This document shows, piece after piece, positions 7,241 to 14,515 of a stretch of DNA of 64,000 nt; the first letter of the stretch is position 1, and each line of letters opens with the position of its first letter. The translations under genes were made by a program, and so were the position numbers. The stretch covers positions 3,318 to 67,317 of the forward strand of contig DKWV01000040.1 in NCBI GenBank assembly GCA_002491905.1, written 5' to 3'. Origin of the DNA: Lachnospiraceae bacterium UBA7143. GTDB taxonomy: Bacteria > Bacillota > Clostridia > Lachnospirales > Lachnospiraceae. The notes under the pieces were generated by a model that saw only the letters and a list, made by a program, of their open reading frames with translations, ran no database searches and was not told the origin of the DNA.

Positions 7241-7596
7241 GTGACGTAAGGCGTGGAAGTGGTGAGACACCCTTCAGCGGCAGAAGGCCAGATTTTTATG
7301 TCGCACCCAATGGGGATGTGATACCGGCGACAGGATATAGGTATTCAGCAAGAAATATGTTGCTAATTCAAAATGCTAAGAAGGGATATATAGCAGCCAG
7401 AAGTGATGGGATGTATTTTTCCTTTGATAAAATAGATATTCTTGATGATTTATATATCCCCAAAGGAAACTGGGGAAGAGCTGATTATCTAGAGCCGATT
7501 ACAAGAGATTTTAAATTTTTTGGACCAGGAGGAGTGACACAAGCAGTAACATATTCCGAAATAAAATCTATAATAGATATATCAAAATTGAGGTAG
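7138..7596 (+). CDS. Orphan toxin module H, same family as A and B
   Basis: Core (residues 1-34), linker ending TGYRY (35-68), then a shorter variant of the toxin domain seen in A and B: the stretch before DDLYIP is about 40 residues shorter than in module A, while GNWG.ADYLEPITRDF and GGVTQAVT closely follow module A. The DNA of core plus linker is almost identical to that of A, which implies recent exchange. The deletion may have removed part of the active domain. Stop is two bases before the next ATG. Confidence 0.6.
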   Translation: MKDVLTGAVVGGLGSAGFYGAGEAVKRLRGSVAGRDVRRGSGETPFSGRRPDFYVAPNGDVIPATGYRYSARNMLLIQNAKKGYIAARSDGMYFSFDKIDILDDLYIPKGNWGRADYLEPITRDFKFFGPGGVTQAVTYSEIKSIIDISKLR

Positions 7597-7598
7597 AG

Positions 7599-7814
7599 AT
7601 GGAAAGCGTGAAACAAAAAATCATTACACTGTTAAGAGAGGAAGTGCCATCATCTTTAATGCAAGATGTTGATGAAATTGAACTGCTTATTATGCAAGAA
7701 AAATATCGTCAAGCTTATCTGAAGATGTATGAAATACGGAAAAGCTCATTATGGTCACCAACAAGCGAATATTTGCAGTTAATGGAAAAGTTCTGGTGGA
7801 ATTGTGCTAATTGA
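7599..7814 (+). CDS. Small immunity-like protein H
   Basis: 71 residues, ATG immediately after the toxin H stop. Helical, with REEVPSSLMQDVDEIELLIM and a C-terminal tryptophan-rich end (EKFWWNCAN). No similarity that I can see to the proteins at 471 or 1568, although their toxins are related. Antitoxin by position. Confidence 0.55.
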   Translation: MESVKQKIITLLREEVPSSLMQDVDEIELLIMQEKYRQAYLKMYEIRKSSLWSPTSEYLQLMEKFWWNCAN

Positions 7815-7851
7815 GTAAGAAACGTATTTTGCAATTAGGAATCTTATATTA

Positions 7852-7895
7852 ATGCCCTGCCTTGGCGTTTGGATTTTATCAAATGGCAGCTAGGA
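7852..7895 (+). repeat. Last remnant of the cassette repeat
   Basis: GCCCTGCCTTGGCGTTTGG and the following bases to GGCAGCTAGGAT match 774-815. The repeat stops abruptly at 7895 and unrelated sequence begins, marking the right end of the toxin array. Confidence 0.7.
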
Positions 7896-7924
7896 TCGCG
7901 GGATGAAATTTAATGTGAATTTTA

Positions 7925-7952
7925 TTGTAAAGACAGGGGGTTTTTGTATAAT
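7925..7952 (+). promoter_or_regulatory. Candidate sigma-A promoter
   Basis: TTGTAA, 16 bases, TATAAT. It would transcribe toward the 3' end of agrD. The only downstream frame is a 31-codon TTG frame (7980-8075, AGGAAGG upstream) that overlaps the agr terminator, so a short untranslated or antisense RNA is equally possible. Confidence 0.4.
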
Positions 7953-8011
7953 TAAGGTGTAGTAGGAAGGAATATATCTTTGAGGTGGAGTAATCCCTTT
8001 TCATACAAAAG

Positions 8012-8035
8012 AGGGAATGCTTTCGCATCCCCCTT
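8012..8035 (-). terminator. agr operon terminator
   Basis: Read on the minus strand, GGGGGATGC, a GAAA tetraloop and GCATTCCC form a hairpin followed by TCTTTTG. It lies about 60 bases after the agrD stop. Confidence 0.6.
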
Positions 8036-8092
8036 CGCTTTCCCCGACTACACTGGGACAAGGTGTTACCTATAAAAATGTAAAATACTGTC

Positions 8093-8248
8093 TTAGAATT
8101 TTTTCAGCTTTTTCAGTGCCTCAGGCTTTTTCGGATCGTGGTAGATAAAGGTGCATGCAGAATTTGCTCCTGCGTGGGCGGAAATAAGGGCAGCCCGCTC
8201 CAGCATTTTTAAGCCGAATCTGGTGGTATTGGATTTCTGTGTTTTCAT
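8093..8248 (-). CDS. agrD: AgrD-like cyclic peptide autoinducer precursor
   Basis: A 51-residue protein with GGAGG nine bases before ATG. It has the three parts of AgrD precursors: an amphipathic N-terminal leader (LKMLERAALISAHAGA), a short signal region around NSACTFIY, and a charged C-terminal tail with two prolines and acid (HDPKKPEAL, then KKLKKF). AgrB normally cuts off the tail and links the Cys thiol to the new C-terminus; a ring of Cys-Thr-Phe-Ile-Tyr (residues 32-36) is my prediction. Neighbouring genes supply the processing peptidase (10595) and sensor (8375). Confidence 0.85.
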   Translation of the reverse strand: MKTQKSNTTRFGLKMLERAALISAHAGANSACTFIYHDPKKPEALKKLKKF

Positions 8249-8374
8249 TAGTAATTTCCTCCATTCGTAAATAGTTCATACTTCTTCACCGTTGATTTGA
8301 TAATTAATTTACCAAAACTATGTCATATGTAGACTATACCGTATTTTTACTTCGAAATCTGCAACACGTCAAAA

Positions 8375-9670
8375 TTACGCATGTTCATGTAAGATTTCCG
8401 ATTGACAAAGTATAATGGATACCCGGAATATTTCTTCTTCATGTTGCACGGATACTTCTCCTGCATATTTTTCTGCCGTCCGTTCCACAGACAGCAGTCC
8501 AATTCCGTGGTCCCCGGCTTTGCTGCTGAGAGGTTTTCCACGGCTGTCTACCGTGACCTTGCCGCTGTAAGGATTTTCAACGGTAATAAGAAGGGCGCCT
8601 TTCACGAACTGTACCGCCAGGCAGATCCATTTCTCTTTCTCTTCCGAAAGCTGACGGACTGCTTCCAGTGCGTTTCCCAGAAGGTTTTCCAGAATAATAC
8701 ACAGATCTGGTCCAGCTACGAAAAGTTCGGCCGGCACATCGAGCTGGCATGTCATTCGGATACCCTCTGAGGAAGCGGCAGCGTATTTGTAGTTGACCAG
8801 TGCGTCCAGAGCCAGATTCCCGGTCTCTGCTATGCCGTGCCTGTTCATACTGTTTTCTTCAAGCATTTTTTCGATTTCTCGCTTTGCTTCCGCGGTCTGT
8901 CCCGCCTCCAGCAGTGCGTCCAAAGCTACCAGACGGCCTTTTAGGTCATGGCGCAGGATGCGGGTTTGACGGTAAGCTTCCTCACGCTCGGCAGCCTGTT
9001 TGACACAGAGACTGATTTCCTGCTCGTAAGCCTGATTTTGCCTTTCAATGAGTGCTTGGGCGCCAATTTTGTCATAAACATCAAAGATCACATAGTTGAT
9101 CAGGACTATGAGAATGGAAAGAAGGTAAAAGAAAAATATCTTTCCACTGTGTAGGGTGATTGCATAAGCATAGTAGGTGATAATCATGGAGGAAACGGGG
9201 ACAAAAAAGAGCCTGATCCAGTACCGAAAAGAAAGCGGAACGGCGAGATCACGTCCCTTCCACCGTTTATACATCTGGATAATGATGTACATGGCAATCG
9301 TGGAGAGAAGGTTTCCTGCCACGAAAGGGTCTTCCGTCAGGGCGGCAAGCAGGACGCTCTGTGTGACTACTTCGACCACCATCCGTGATGCATGATAGAT
9401 GCAGGAGCGGAACAGGGCTGTCCTTAAGTCCCCACAGCCGTAGGCGAACAGGAGCACGGTAAGCAGGATGACGTTGCCGGAGAGCGTAAGCAGGGGGTAT
9501 CTTGAGCTGGAAAACATGACCAGGTATAGAAAGATGACATATGCTGCCCACGCAGTGTAGCGAAATGCTTTGTGGCGTATGGCTTCCCGCCGGAAAGAGG
9601 ATAAATAGATGTGGATGATGTGAATCCCAAAGAGCATCATCAGCGCATCAAGAAATAACTGTTCTTTCAT
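8375..9670 (-). CDS. AgrC-like GHKL sensor histidine kinase
   Basis: 431 residues. The N-terminal half carries about six membrane segments (first at residues 5-25). The cytoplasmic half has the phospho-acceptor box LRHDLKGRL, the ATP-binding N box ILENLLGNALEA and G box GDHGIGLLSV, in the compact GHKL arrangement of AgrC-type receptors without a sensor domain outside the membrane. Its start overlaps the stop of the regulator gene by four bases (ATGA), so both are one operon. Likely senses the peptide made from the agrD gene 126 bases downstream. Confidence 0.85.
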   Translation of the reverse strand: MKEQLFLDALMMLFGIHIIHIYLSSFRREAIRHKAFRYTAWAAYVIFLYLVMFSSSRYPLLTLSGNVILLTVLLFAYGCGDLRTALFRSCIYHASRMVVEVVTQSVLLAALTEDPFVAGNLLSTIAMYIIIQMYKRWKGRDLAVPLSFRYWIRLFFVPVSSMIITYYAYAITLHSGKIFFFYLLSILIVLINYVIFDVYDKIGAQALIERQNQAYEQEISLCVKQAAEREEAYRQTRILRHDLKGRLVALDALLEAGQTAEAKREIEKMLEENSMNRHGIAETGNLALDALVNYKYAAASSEGIRMTCQLDVPAELFVAGPDLCIILENLLGNALEAVRQLSEEKEKWICLAVQFVKGALLITVENPYSGKVTVDSRGKPLSSKAGDHGIGLLSVERTAEKYAGEVSVQHEEEIFRVSIILCQSEILHEHA

Positions 9671-10422
9671 TTTTCATATCCTTTCATGCCCGCCAGCGCC
9701 GCAAACCTTGCCCTGGCTGCTTTCCGGCGGTCTTCACTGATCTGTATTCTCATGCCGTCCAGCAGTTCGATTTCTGTGGCGGCAATTGCCTTTATGTAGT
9801 CGAAGTTCACGAGAAAGGACTGGTGTACCCGCAGGAACCGTCCGTTTTTGGAAGAGACCTGTTTTTCCACTTCATCTATTTTCCCATAGAACCGGTCTGG
9901 CAGAAGGTTGTTTTTTGATGCGCCCTGGTCTGAACGGTGGACGGATATGACCCGGCCGTTACTCTCAAAACAGGCAATCCGGTTATAGGGAATCCGGTGG
10001 CAGATTTTCTTGTAGAAAAAGGTAAAATAGCCGGTTTGCCTGCGGATTCTCTCGTATGCGGAGAAAAAGACCGTGCGGAATTCATCCTCCATGACCGGCT
10101 TTGACAGAAAACGAAAAGGTTCTGTGCAGAAAAGTTCCTTTAGATATTTCTCGTGGCCGGATATATAGACAATCAGTATCGGCAGTTCTTTTTCCCTCAA
10201 AGCCTGTGCAGTATGGATGCCGTTCATGGTTTCCATCTCAATGTCGAGGTAGATCAGGTCGAAGCACTTCTGCTGTTCCGTGACAGCCCGGATCAGGTCG
10301 GAACCGTCAGGATACACTTCACAGCAGACCTCCAGTTCCTGTTCGGCGGCAGTTTGGCGCAGGAGCTGTTCCACATTCCAGGCAAAAGACTGGTCGTCAT
10401 CGCATATGGCAACGTTAATCAT
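9667..10422 (-). CDS. AgrA-like LytTR response regulator 1
   Basis: 251 residues. The receiver domain has the acidic pocket DDD (8-10), phospho-acceptor D60 in LIYLDIEME, and the switch lysine in FRFLSKPV. The C-terminal LytTR DNA-binding domain has the usual RIPYNRIACFES start and FLRVHQSFLVNF.YI near its end. It is translated just before the kinase with a four-base overlap. About three quarters of its residues match the second regulator at 11109, so one arose by duplication. Confidence 0.85.
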   Translation of the reverse strand: MINVAICDDDQSFAWNVEQLLRQTAAEQELEVCCEVYPDGSDLIRAVTEQQKCFDLIYLDIEMETMNGIHTAQALREKELPILIVYISGHEKYLKELFCTEPFRFLSKPVMEDEFRTVFFSAYERIRRQTGYFTFFYKKICHRIPYNRIACFESNGRVISVHRSDQGASKNNLLPDRFYGKIDEVEKQVSSKNGRFLRVHQSFLVNFDYIKAIAATEIELLDGMRIQISEDRRKAARARFAALAGMKGYEK

Positions 10423-10594
10423 TTTCGGATTCCTCCTGTGATATAACTATATTTATAAGTATAACTACATATTGTCGTATAAAGCAATGGGAAAATAAGC
10501 GGCATCATATAATATAACCGTTACCTGAATGGAAATTATGTGTTACAATTGGGATAATTACAGTGAAAATGTACGGACAGGGAATGAAAGGCTT

Positions 10595-11152
10595 ATGGAA
10601 AAAGCGGCGGAGAGGATAGTAAATATACTGGTCAGGGAGGAGATCATCAGCGGCTCCATGTCAGAAATTTATCAGTATGGTCTGGTAAGACTGTTTGAGA
10701 TTGGCGGGGCGGTTGTTACAGGCTTTCTGATATGTCTTGGGATGGGAATGCTGAAAGAGGGAATTATCTTTTTCGCATTTTTTGTTCCCCTGCGGTCTTA
10801 TCTCGGCGGACTTCATTTGAAGAAATACTGGCAGTGTTATATCATGTCGTGCCTGACCCTGTTTGCCGTGATGGCCATAACAAAATCCGTTTCCCTCGAT
10901 ATGCGTGTGTCCTCCGGAGTGATCGTGCTGGCTTCCATCGGAATCGGGCTGGAGGCAAAACGGGGGCAGGCGGAAGCGGAGAGTGGGAGATATGCATGGG
11001 TGGTCTGGGGCGTCCTGGCCATACTGTTGGCGGCAATGGCCCTCAGTCTGATGTGGAAAAAGGAGTCTGTCCTTGTCCTGCTGTGCTGTGTCACGGTGAC
11101 CGTGCTTTTCAGTAAAGTGTGTGGACAGATTTTACATCTGCCAAAGCGCTGA
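10595..11152 (+). CDS. agrB: AgrB-like peptide-processing membrane protease
   Basis: 185 residues from ATG 10595; an upstream in-frame ATG at 10529 has no better ribosome site and would add an atypical polar extension. After an N-terminal helix (EKAAERIVNILVREEIISG) it has four to six membrane segments. The catalytic pair of AgrB is present: His74 in RSYLGGLH and Cys81 in KKYWQC, seven residues apart as in characterised AgrB. It would trim and cyclise the AgrD precursor. Unusually it is transcribed divergently from kinase and regulator, and its 3' end overlaps the second regulator by 44 bases. Confidence 0.88.
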   Translation: MEKAAERIVNILVREEIISGSMSEIYQYGLVRLFEIGGAVVTGFLICLGMGMLKEGIIFFAFFVPLRSYLGGLHLKKYWQCYIMSCLTLFAVMAITKSVSLDMRVSSGVIVLASIGIGLEAKRGQAEAESGRYAWVVWGVLAILLAAMALSLMWKKESVLVLLCCVTVTVLFSKVCGQILHLPKR

Positions 11153-11870
11153 ACCTGGCCCGTACTGCTTTCCGGCGGTCTTCGCTGATCTGTATGATCC
11201 TGCCGTCCAGCATTTCGATCTCTGTGGCGGCGATTGCCTTTATGTAGTCGAAGTTCACGAGAAAGGACTGGTGTACCCGCAGGAACCGTCCGTTTTGGGA
11301 GGCAACCTGCTGCTCCACCTCATTTATTTTCCCGTAGAACTGGCTCGGCAGGCAGGCTTTTTTAGGCACGCCCTGTTCCGAAAGGTGGATGGAAATGACT
11401 CTGCCGTTACTTTCAAAACAGGTAATTCGGTTAAAGGGAATCCGATGACTTGCCTTTCTGTAAGAAAAAGTAAAATAGCCGGTCTGCCGGCTGATCCGCT
11501 CACAGGCGGAGGAAAAGATGGGGCCAAACTCATCTTCCGTTACCGGCTTTGACAGGAAACGGAAGGGTTCTGTGTAGAACAGTTCTTTTAGGTATTCCTC
11601 ATGTCCCGACATATAGACGATCAGCGCAGGCAGTTCGTGTTCTCTTAAAGCCTGTGCGGCACGGATACCGTCCATCGTTTCCATCTCTATATCAAGATAG
11701 ATCAGGTCGAAGCACATCTGCTGTTCCGTGACGGCCCGGATCAGGGCGGAACCGTCAAAAAATACCTCACAGCTGATATCCACTCCCTGCTCAGAGGCGG
11801 TCTTGTGCAGAAGCTGCTCTATGATCCCGGTCAGCGGTCTGTCGTCATCACATATGGCAATGTTAATCAT
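11109..11870 (-). CDS. AgrA-like LytTR response regulator 2
   Basis: 253 residues with the same architecture as 9667-10422: receiver with DDD (8-10) and acceptor D60 in LIYLDIEME, KPV switch lysine, LytTR domain with RIPFNRITCFES and FLRVHQSFLVNF. The C-terminal 10 residues (DVKSVHTLY) are different because the gene end overlaps agrB on the other strand. No partner kinase is adjacent, so it may be served by the kinase at 8375 or compete with the first regulator. Confidence 0.85.
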   Translation of the reverse strand: MINIAICDDDRPLTGIIEQLLHKTASEQGVDISCEVFFDGSALIRAVTEQQMCFDLIYLDIEMETMDGIRAAQALREHELPALIVYMSGHEEYLKELFYTEPFRFLSKPVTEDEFGPIFSSACERISRQTGYFTFSYRKASHRIPFNRITCFESNGRVISIHLSEQGVPKKACLPSQFYGKINEVEQQVASQNGRFLRVHQSFLVNFDYIKAIAATEIEMLDGRIIQISEDRRKAVRARFSALADVKSVHTLY

Positions 11871-11906
11871 TCGTGGTTTCCTCGTGTTTTATACGGCGCT
11901 TTAACG

Positions 11907-12182
11907 CTATTTAAGCAGCTCGTCATACGTTGTATTAAGAAGGTCTTTTATCGCTTCCAGCTGATCAACCCGTATATGCTGTGTTCCCCGTTCAATCTTT
12001 ACAAGACATTCTCTGGTTATCGAGGTACCCTGTAAGTCCAACAGACGGACAAGTTCTGTCTGGCCGATTCCTTTTTTGATTCGGATTTCCCTGATGTTTT
12101 TGCCAATGCTCCGATTTCTGCTCTGCTTTATCTTCTGTTCCAACAGTATCACCTCTTTTTGAACCGTTTCTAGTCCAGTCAT
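11907..12182 (-). CDS. XRE-family HTH regulator
   Basis: 91 residues. Residues 27-80 form a Cro/C1-type helix-turn-helix (IGKNIREIRIKKGIGQTEL, then ITRECLVKIERGTQHI). The N-terminal 25 residues are a short charged helix. It lies 36 bases upstream of the second LytTR gene on the same strand and could be cotranscribed with it. Target unknown; control of the agr region is an inference from position. Confidence 0.75.
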   Translation of the reverse strand: MTGLETVQKEVILLEQKIKQSRNRSIGKNIREIRIKKGIGQTELVRLLDLQGTSITRECLVKIERGTQHIRVDQLEAIKDLLNTTYDELLK

Positions 12183-12313
12183 GATTTTATTTTATGGATA
12201 AACTGGAAAATGATGGGACTGATATGAGTTCTGTAAACAAAATGTAGAATAACACATCTACAGTTGTTGGAATGGTTGTATTATGCCCGGAAAAATCCGG
12301 TCAATATTTTATC

Positions 12314-12342
12314 TTTACACAAGAACATATGTTTGATAAGAT
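12314..12342 (+). promoter_or_regulatory. SOS-controlled promoter of the Y-family polymerase
   Basis: TTTACA, 17 bases, TAAGAT. The spacer contains AGAACATATGTTTG (12322-12335), which fits the Firmicute LexA/DinR operator CGAACRNRYGTTYG except at the first base. LexA bound here would sit between the two promoter elements, so the polymerase gene should be induced by DNA damage. Confidence 0.75.
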
Positions 12343-12369
12343 GGTATTACATTCATCGGCAGGGAGGAG

Positions 12370-13626
12370 GTGAGGGGAACGGAAAGCAGATATGTGTTCC
12401 ATATAGACGTCAACAGCGCTTTTTTATCCTGGACTGCGGCATACCGGGTGAATGTGCTGGGCGAAAAGGAAGATATCAGGCGGATACCGAGCATTGTGGG
12501 CGGGGATCAGGAGAAACGTCATGGGATTGTTCTTGCGAAAAGTACTCCGGCTAAGAAATACGGCATTCAGACAGGCGAACCCATTGTGGCGGCGCAGAGA
12601 AAATGTCCCGGGCTGGTGATTGTGCCCCCGGATTATGGGTTATATGTCAGGTCGTCCCGGGCTTTTATGAAGATACTGCAGGAGTACAGCGACAATGTGA
12701 TCCAGTACAGCATTGACGAGGCGTGGGTGGTGTTTGAAGGGTTTGAGAAGCTGTACGGGCGTGACCGGATGGTGAATATGGCCTATGAACTGAAGGACAG
12801 GATCAGGGAGGAACTGGGCTTTACCGTGAACGTCGGTATTTCCACAAATTTCCTGCTGTCCAAGATGGCGGGGGATTTCTCCAAGCCCGATAAGGTGCAC
12901 ACCCTTTTCCCGGAAGAGATAGAACAGAAAATGTGGCCGCTCCCTGTCTCCGACCTGTTTCTGGCGGGGCGGGCTACGGTGGAAAAACTGCATGGTTTAG
13001 GCATACGGACGATAGGGGAACTGGCGCAGGCGGACGAGGGGATGATCCGGGCCCACTTAAAAAAGCACGGGGAGACAATCCAGGGGTTTGCCAGAGGCGG
13101 CGACCTGGAACCGGCGATGGTTTCCCATGAGGCTAATAAAGGTTACGGGAACAGCATGACGGCGCCAGTGGATATCGTGACGGAGGAATACGCGAGGCAC
13201 CTGCTGCTTTCCTTAAGCGAGACGGTGGGGACGAGGCTCAGGAGCGACGGTGTGATGATCGCTGTGGTCAGCGTACATCTGACAACCTGTGAGTTTAAGC
13301 GGATGAATAAACAGATGCAGCTGGATTCTCCAACGAATATCACGGAGGAGATCTATGAGGCGGCCTGTCGGCTTTTTGACAGACTGTGGGATAAAAAGAC
13401 GCCGCTGCGGCAGTTGGGAGTGCATACGACGGGGGTGCAGGAGAATGCCGTGCGGCAGTACAGTATTTTTGATCTGGGGAAGAGTGACAGACTGGAAAAA
13501 CTGGACAGGGCGGTGGATCAGATTCGCGGGAAATACGGGGAGGATGCCATTTTCCGGGCCAGCTTTTTAAAAGGAAACGTATCCCATATGGGCGGCGGAC
13601 TGAATAGGGAGAAGCGCAGCAGATGA
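12370..13626 (+). CDS. Y-family translesion DNA polymerase (DinB/UmuC type)
   Basis: 418 residues. Palm-domain metal ligands are seen in FHIDVNSAFLSW and YSIDEAWV (the S-x-D-E-A motif), with the NVGISTNFLLSKMAGDFSKPD region and a helix-hairpin-helix at VEKLHGLGIRTIGELA. The C-terminal little-finger domain ends with QYSIFDL, a likely sliding-clamp-binding motif. It copies damaged DNA with low fidelity. The GTG start is very close to GGAGG, so GTG at 12391 is an alternative start. The SOS-type operator upstream supports a damage-response role. Confidence 0.9.
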   Translation: MRGTESRYVFHIDVNSAFLSWTAAYRVNVLGEKEDIRRIPSIVGGDQEKRHGIVLAKSTPAKKYGIQTGEPIVAAQRKCPGLVIVPPDYGLYVRSSRAFMKILQEYSDNVIQYSIDEAWVVFEGFEKLYGRDRMVNMAYELKDRIREELGFTVNVGISTNFLLSKMAGDFSKPDKVHTLFPEEIEQKMWPLPVSDLFLAGRATVEKLHGLGIRTIGELAQADEGMIRAHLKKHGETIQGFARGGDLEPAMVSHEANKGYGNSMTAPVDIVTEEYARHLLLSLSETVGTRLRSDGVMIAVVSVHLTTCEFKRMNKQMQLDSPTNITEEIYEAACRLFDRLWDKKTPLRQLGVHTTGVQENAVRQYSIFDLGKSDRLEKLDRAVDQIRGKYGEDAIFRASFLKGNVSHMGGGLNREKRSR

Positions 13627-13702
13627 GCCTGTCATAGAATGGAGTCGAAATTTTACGCCGCATATGGTAATATTAGTATCAACAGCGATAGGAGACAGTG
13701 CA

Positions 13703-14005
13703 ATGCTTGACAAACAAACCTTTCACCCCCTGAATTACATCAAAAAGGAAGAATACTCCGGCAGCATGGAGGGGATGCGCTATCTTTTAAAAAGGGTAAA
13801 CAGCGGCGGGGAGGACGTGATCCGCGTGACTGTCTGGCCGGAGCCGCTCGGGATTTTCCGTACCCCGGAAGAGAATAAAACCTCGACCGAGGTGCCTCTC
13901 ACTGCGGAGGGCGTGGAGCAGGCGGCGGACTGGATCAACGGGCAGTATGAGGCGAGAAAGGATTACTGGCTGGAGAACTTACATAAGCCGTGGACGGAGG
14001 TGTGA
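13703..14005 (+). CDS. Conserved small protein behind the Y-family polymerase
   Basis: 100 residues from ATG 13703, chosen for AGGAG eight bases upstream; an in-frame earlier start at 13664 lacks one. Sequence shows FHPLNYIKKEEYSGSMEGMR, VTVWPEPLGIF and a C-terminal helix with WINGQYEARKDYW. Cytoplasmic. I know no function. It follows the polymerase by about 75 bases with no terminator between, so it may share the SOS promoter. Confidence 0.7.
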   Translation: MLDKQTFHPLNYIKKEEYSGSMEGMRYLLKRVNSGGEDVIRVTVWPEPLGIFRTPEENKTSTEVPLTAEGVEQAADWINGQYEARKDYWLENLHKPWTEV

Positions 14006-14061
14006 TTTTCCACAAGATTTACATAAATATTTGGTCATATTGTCAAAAATGTAGAAAAATC

Positions 14062-14091
14062 TTGCATTTTAGCTGAAATACGTTATATAAT
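14062..14091 (+). promoter_or_regulatory. Sigma-A promoter
   Basis: TTGCAT, 18 bases, TATAAT, about 65 bases before the small gene at 14157. No operator is obvious. Confidence 0.65.
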
Positions 14092-14156
14092 GTGTAAAGA
14101 CAGTTGACATAAAGCTGATCGCGGCGTAAGAGAATGAGGGGCTTGGAGGTAGCGAT

Positions 14157-14432
14157 ATGGCAGCGTTGAATTTGAACGCACTATTTTTTAATCACGAGAT
14201 ATCTTTCTGTAAAGTATACAATGCGGAGAGTAAGGATAAGCTGGAAAAGCTTTTGGTTTCCAACCGCATTTCCTTTTTTGTGGAGTGGCCGGAGCAGAAT
14301 TTTCTGGAGCGCTTTCTGGGGACTTTGGGCAGCAGGCAGGAAGTGTTTACCATACACATCAACGAGGCGGACACGACCCGCGCCAGAGATCTGGCGGCGG
14401 GAATAGAGAGTGTGCAGATCGCGTCTGCGTAA
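14157..14432 (+). CDS. Small protein of unknown function
   Basis: 91 residues, TTGGAGG ten bases before ATG. Composition and pattern (FFNHEISFCKVYNAESKDKL, ISFFVEWPEQNF) suggest a small alpha/beta protein without membrane segment. It has its own promoter and terminator-like hairpin, so it is a monocistronic unit. Not recognised. Confidence 0.65.
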   Translation: MAALNLNALFFNHEISFCKVYNAESKDKLEKLLVSNRISFFVEWPEQNFLERFLGTLGSRQEVFTIHINEADTTRARDLAAGIESVQIASA

Positions 14433-14466
14433 GCGGGTTGTTATAAATGCTAAGGATATGATAGAA

Positions 14467-14491
14467 TGACCCTGGGAGGTTTCCCGGGGTC
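14467..14491 (+). terminator. Hairpin after the small gene
   Basis: GACCCTGGGA and TTCCCGGGGTC form a stem with a short loop, followed by TTACTAT. The T-run is weak. Confidence 0.5.
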
Positions 14492-14515
14492 TTACTATGT
14501 GGAGAGAAATCAGGA

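Noticed and set aside
7980..8075. 31-codon TTG frame behind a candidate promoter
   Set aside because: It overlaps the agr terminator and gives an unconvincing peptide; mentioned only under the promoter.
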